Below are positions 5,295 through 8,306 of a stretch of DNA of 8,306 nt, one piece after another. Within the stretch, counting starts at the first letter, position 1, and each line of letters starts with the position of its first letter. Both the position numbers and the translations under genes were made by a program. This stretch comes from Anaerolineales bacterium. GTDB lineage: Bacteria; Chloroflexota; Anaerolineae; Anaerolineales; Villigracilaceae. The notes below the pieces were generated by a model. The model was not told where the DNA came from and made no database searches. It saw only the letters and a program-made list of their open reading frames with translations. The stretch is from NCBI GenBank assembly GCA_016789485.1, contig JAEURE010000102.1, positions 1 to 8,306 of the forward strand, in the 5' to 3' direction.

Positions 5295-7697
5295 ATGTAT
5301 TATATGCAAGGACTTACTTCTCTGGAGGCGATAGCAATTTGGGTCGTATTTGGCATTGCCATTGTCGGCTTACTGTATGCGATCCTCCTCCGTTCCCAGA
5401 TCCTGCGCGAAGACAAGGGTACCGAAAAAATGCAGGAAGTTTGGGGTGCGATCAAAGACGGTGCGAATGCTTATTTGCAGAGGCAGATTCGCTCGATCGT
5501 TCCGTTGATCATCGTACTAACATTTGCACTGTTCCTGTCTGTTTATATTGTTCCTCCCACCCCGGAAGCTCTTGAACGCTTTGCGGGACAGACCCCTGAT
5601 CAGGTTCGATTTATTATCGGAATTGCGCGCGCCCTGGCTTTTGTGATGGGTGCAGGCTTTTCCCTTGCCGTCGGCCAGATCGGCATGCGTATGGCTATTG
5701 AAGGCAATGTTCGCGTCGCCGCGGCTTCAAAGAAATCTTTTGGCGACGCGCTTCGGATCGCATACCGCGCTGGTACCATCACAGGCATGTTGACCGATGG
5801 GCTCGGCTTGCTTGGCGGCACCATCATCTTCATTATCCTCGGCATTGCCGCTCCAGATGCTTTGCTCGGATTTGGTTTTGGCGGCACCCTGCTCGCGTTG
5901 TTCATGCGTGTGGGCGGCGGTATCTTTACCAAAGCTGCTGATGTAGGGGCGGATTTGGTCGGTAAGGTAGAAGCAGGCATCCCTGAGGATGATCCGCGCA
6001 ACCCTGCTGTGATTGCTGACCTTGTGGGTGATAACGTCGGCGACTGTGCTGGCATGGCGGCTGACATCTTCGAATCCTATGAAGTGACGATCGTTTCGGG
6101 CCTGATTCTTGGTCTGGCTCTTTGGCATGCAACTGGCCGCCTTGAGTGGATCATCTTCCCGCTCATGGTTCGTGGTATTGGCGTGTTGTCTTCCATCATT
6201 GGTACATATTTTGTCCGCGGCGGTGAGACGGGCAAGAGCGAAGACGCGATGAAGGCGATCTTCAGCGGCTTCCTTACCTCTGCTTTGATCTCTGCTGTGC
6301 TCTTCTTCATTGCCGGCTTCCTGTATCTCAGTGATCCTGAAATGGTGAAGTGGGGTGGTTGGTGGCGCATGCCTGCGGCAGTGGGCGTCGGCGTGCTACT
6401 TGCCATTGTGATCGATCGCTTGACTGAATACTTCACCGGCACACATGCTTCTCCTGTGAACGACATCAAAAAAGCTGCCGACACCGGCCCCGCCACTTTG
6501 ATCCTGAATGGTATTTCTGTCGGTTTTGAGTCGTCTGTTTGGTCGGTGCTTGTAATTGCCCTCACCATTATTGCGTCCATCTTCATTTTTGGAACCATTC
6601 CTGGTGTCGATGGAACTGTCCGCGCCACGTTTGTTCTTTATGGCGTTGCAATGACCGGTATTGGCATGTTGACCCTTACAGGCAACAATGTGGCAATGGA
6701 CTCTTTTGGTCCAATTGCTGATAATGCAAATGGCATTGGCGAAATGTCCTGGTCTGGCAAAACCGACAAGGCGACGAAAGACGCGCAGCAGATCATGGCT
6801 GACCTTGATGCGGTTGGGAACACGACAAAAGCCATTACAAAGGGCGTTGCGATTGGCTCGGCTGTCATCGCAGCGGTTTCGCTCTTTGGTTCTTTTCTTG
6901 TGGATGTTTCCCGCGCTCAGGCTAGTTTTGGCATTCCGCTGGCTGAGCAAATTCAATCCATTGGTATTCGTGTTGATATCCCCCAGATTTTCGTAGGTAT
7001 GTTGATCGGCGGTGCGCTGCCCTGGCTGTTCTCATCATTTGCGATTCAGGCTGTGACTCGCGCCGCTTCCCTCATTGTGTTGGAAGTTCGCCGTCAGTTC
7101 AAGCTTGGAGTTTTGGAAGGTAAAGTCAAGCCTGATTACGCACAGGCTGTCAGCATTTCCACAACTGCCGCGCAGAAGGAACTCGTTTCTCTTGCCTTGC
7201 TGGGCATTGTCACTCCTATTGTGGTTGGTTTGACCCTGCAGGTGGAGGCTTTGGGCGGTTTCCTTGCGGGCATTATTGTCTCCGGTCAGTTACTGGCTGT
7301 GTTCCTGAACAATTCCGGTGGAGCCTGGGATAATGCCAAAAAATTGATCGAAGATGAACCCAAGGATATAAAGAATAACCTTGGCAAAGGCTCCGAGCGC
7401 CACAAGGCTGGCGTTGTGGGTGACACCGTTGGCGATCCGTTCAAGGATACGGCCGGCCCTGCTCTCAACCCGATGATCAAAGTGGTGAACCTCGTGGCTG
7501 TTATCATTGCTCCGATTGTGGTTCAATACGCTCAGCCTGATTTGTCCATTGGTACGAAAATTGGTGTTTGGGTTGTCGCTCTGGCATTGATCGGTGTACT
7601 TGCTTGGGCCGTGATCCGCTCCAAGGCTCCCGCCCAATCCATGAGTGCGGAAGTTGAAGGCCCTAAGGTGAAAAAGAAGGTTAGTAAGAAGAAGTAA
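5295..7697 (+). CDS. hppA: Membrane-bound proton-translocating pyrophosphatase, potassium-independent type
   Basis: HppA couples hydrolysis of pyrophosphate to phosphate with ion pumping across the membrane, recovering energy from biosynthetic by-products. The 800-residue protein is full length for the family, with about 15-16 hydrophobic segments. Active-site motifs are intact: TKAADVGADLVGKVEAGIPEDDPRNP (212-237), the D-x3-D-x3-D of aspartates 242, 246 and 250, EYFTGTHASPVNDIKKAA (378-395), DNANGI (476-481), and near the end GDTVGDPFKDTAGPALNP (709-726). In GNTTKAITKG (508-517) lysine 512 and threonine 515 stand where potassium-dependent enzymes have alanine and glycine, so it is predicted to be potassium-independent. 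Known members of that class pump protons. The C-terminus is a Lys-rich tail (VKKKVSKKK). A Shine-Dalgarno GGAAGGA (5279-5285) lies 9 bases before the ATG; a second ATG three codons on is a weaker alternative. It is monocistronic, between its own promoter and terminator. Confidence 0.97.
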   Translation: MYYMQGLTSLEAIAIWVVFGIAIVGLLYAILLRSQILREDKGTEKMQEVWGAIKDGANAYLQRQIRSIVPLIIVLTFALFLSVYIVPPTPEALERFAGQTPDQVRFIIGIARALAFVMGAGFSLAVGQIGMRMAIEGNVRVAAASKKSFGDALRIAYRAGTITGMLTDGLGLLGGTIIFIILGIAAPDALLGFGFGGTLLALFMRVGGGIFTKAADVGADLVGKVEAGIPEDDPRNPAVIADLVGDNVGDCAGMAADIFESYEVTIVSGLILGLALWHATGRLEWIIFPLMVRGIGVLSSIIGTYFVRGGETGKSEDAMKAIFSGFLTSALISAVLFFIAGFLYLSDPEMVKWGGWWRMPAAVGVGVLLAIVIDRLTEYFTGTHASPVNDIKKAADTGPATLILNGISVGFESSVWSVLVIALTIIASIFIFGTIPGVDGTVRATFVLYGVAMTGIGMLTLTGNNVAMDSFGPIADNANGIGEMSWSGKTDKATKDAQQIMADLDAVGNTTKAITKGVAIGSAVIAAVSLFGSFLVDVSRAQASFGIPLAEQIQSIGIRVDIPQIFVGMLIGGALPWLFSSFAIQAVTRAASLIVLEVRRQFKLGVLEGKVKPDYAQAVSISTTAAQKELVSLALLGIVTPIVVGLTLQVEALGGFLAGIIVSGQLLAVFLNNSGGAWDNAKKLIEDEPKDIKNNLGKGSERHKAGVVGDTVGDPFKDTAGPALNPMIKVVNLVAVIIAPIVVQYAQPDLSIGTKIGVWVVALALIGVLAWAVIRSKAPAQSMSAEVEGPKVKKKVSKKK

Positions 7698-7725
7698 GAA
7701 GACTCCGAAGATACATAAGTTGGTC

Positions 7726-7762
7726 AAAAGCATCCCGTCAAACTCGGCGGGATGCTTTTCAT
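7726..7762 (+). terminator. Intrinsic terminator of hppA
   Basis: AAAAGCATCCCG (7726-7737) pairs perfectly over 12 bases with CGGGATGCTTTT (7748-7759) around a 10-base loop. The T-run lies within the descending arm and is followed by CAT. It starts 28 bases after the hppA stop. The run of A at its left edge means it could also stop minus-strand transcription. Confidence 0.9.
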
Positions 7763-7799
7763 ATCAGTCTTGCAGGTATGTGTTTTCATCTTACACATG

Positions 7800-7805
7800 T
7801 ATAAT
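7800..7805 (+). promoter_or_regulatory. Possible -10 element for the aminotransferase gene
   Basis: A perfect TATAAT lies in the AT-rich gap after the hppA terminator. It would place the transcript start near 7812, with a leader of about 54 bases. No convincing -35 is found 16-18 bases upstream, so this is weak evidence. The gene needs some promoter here, because the terminator at 7726-7762 separates it from hppA. Confidence 0.35.
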
Positions 7806-7865
7806 TAGTATGTTCTATATTTATTGATTTCCTTCACTTTAAAGAAACCGATAATAGAGGTGAAA

Positions 7866-8306
7866 ATGATCAATGTAACCAAATCGTATCTTCCTCCACT
7901 TAATGAATATGTTGGCTACCTCGAAAAGTTATGGGCATCGGGTTGGTTGACCAATCACGGCCCTCTTGTGCAGGAGTTGGAGGAAAAGTTAGCTGCTTAT
8001 CTAGGCGTGCCTTATATACATTATGTTTCTAACGGTACAATTGCTATTCAGATAGCTTTGCGGGCATTGGGTATTAAGGGTGAAGTAATTACTACCCCTT
8101 TTTCGTACGTTGCTACGACAAACTCGATTTTATGGGAACATTCCCAGCCTGTCTTTGTGGATATTGACAAAAGCACCTTTTGTATCGATGTAAAAAAAAT
8201 TGAAGCTGCGATTACAGAACGGACTCAGGCTATATTGGCTGTTCATGTATATGGCCGCCCTTCTAATGTTCGGGAAATTGAGAGAATAGCTCAAAAATAT
8301 AATTTG
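7866..8306 (+). CDS. DegT/DnrJ/EryC1/StrS family PLP-dependent sugar aminotransferase, N-terminal part
   Basis: Enzymes of this family transfer an amino group to nucleotide-linked keto-sugars, for surface polysaccharide, O-antigen or glycan building blocks. I translated 147 residues; the reading frame stays open to the right edge, where it is cut at roughly 40 percent of the usual 370-400. Visible family features are WLTNHGPLVQELEEKLAAYLG (27-47), SNGTIAIQIALRALGI (55-70) of the cofactor phosphate-binding region, VITTPFSYVATTNSILW (74-90), PVFVDIDKSTFCID (95-108) and AVHVYGRP (125-132). The catalytic lysine lies beyond the window. The ATG follows AGAGGTG (7856-7862). Hand counts give about 41 percent GC here against about 55 percent in sampled stretches of hppA. 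This fits the variable composition often seen in polysaccharide loci. The sugar substrate cannot be told from this fragment. Confidence 0.93.
   Translation, partial: MINVTKSYLPPLNEYVGYLEKLWASGWLTNHGPLVQELEEKLAAYLGVPYIHYVSNGTIAIQIALRALGIKGEVITTPFSYVATTNSILWEHSQPVFVDIDKSTFCIDVKKIEAAITERTQAILAVHVYGRPSNVREIERIAQKYNL

Noticed and set aside
5207..5575. Plus-strand open frame overlapping the promoter and 5' end of hppA
   Set aside because: It begins inside the -35 box, is out of frame with hppA and has no recognisable domain; hppA has its own good ribosome site.
5600..7733. Several minus-strand open frames antisense to hppA
   Set aside because: They are low-complexity shadows of the strongly conserved hppA frame, a common result of its codon pattern.

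Overview
This window most likely comes from a Chloroflexota (probably Anaerolineae-like) chromosome. That placement is an inference. It rests on an actinobacterial-style SEDS/FhaB/FhaA gene set beside secreted SH3 proteins with Thr/Pro-rich linkers, a potassium-independent-type membrane pyrophosphatase, and a mid-range base composition. No rRNA or other phylogenetic marker is present. I see no tRNA or rRNA genes, CRISPR array, insertion sequence or phage gene.

Layout. Positions 1-3367 hold five minus-strand genes, transcribed leftwards in this order: a double zinc-ribbon protein, an FhaA-like protein (FhaA_N domain plus FHA), an FhaB-like membrane-anchored FHA protein, S-methyl-5'-thioadenosine phosphorylase (mtnP), and the N-terminal 170 residues of a RodA/FtsW SEDS glycosyltransferase cut by the left edge. 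The middle junctions overlap by 4 and 11 bases, so FhaA, FhaB and MtnP look translationally coupled. Divergently, on the plus strand, lie two tandem paralogous secreted SH3 proteins (3417-4636). They are separated from the zinc-ribbon gene by only 49 bases, which contain a symmetric -10 element. A bidirectional terminator (4635-4667) separates them from a convergent IscA/ErpA-type iron-sulfur protein with an extra cysteine-rich tail (4685-5098).

From a divergent promoter region (5142-5235), an 800-residue proton-pumping pyrophosphatase (hppA) is read rightwards and ends at a clear terminator (7726-7762). After 168 bases the window ends inside a DegT/DnrJ/EryC1/StrS aminotransferase, which probably begins a surface-sugar or polysaccharide locus of lower GC.

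How the genes fit together. In Actinobacteria, FhaA, FhaB, RodA, a penicillin-binding protein and the PknA/PknB/PstP kinase and phosphatase form a cluster that ties phospho-threonine signalling to peptidoglycan synthesis. The left third looks like a version of that cluster. The methionine-salvage gene mtnP is embedded in it, and a zinc-ribbon gene and two SH3 proteins of unknown function lie next to it. The rest is housekeeping: Fe-S assembly, energy conservation and the start of a sugar pathway. I do not see a convincing wholly new system. The points most worth a second look are the zinc-ribbon protein, the symmetric and possibly leaderless promoter, the tandem SH3 pair and the cysteine-rich tail of the IscA-like protein.
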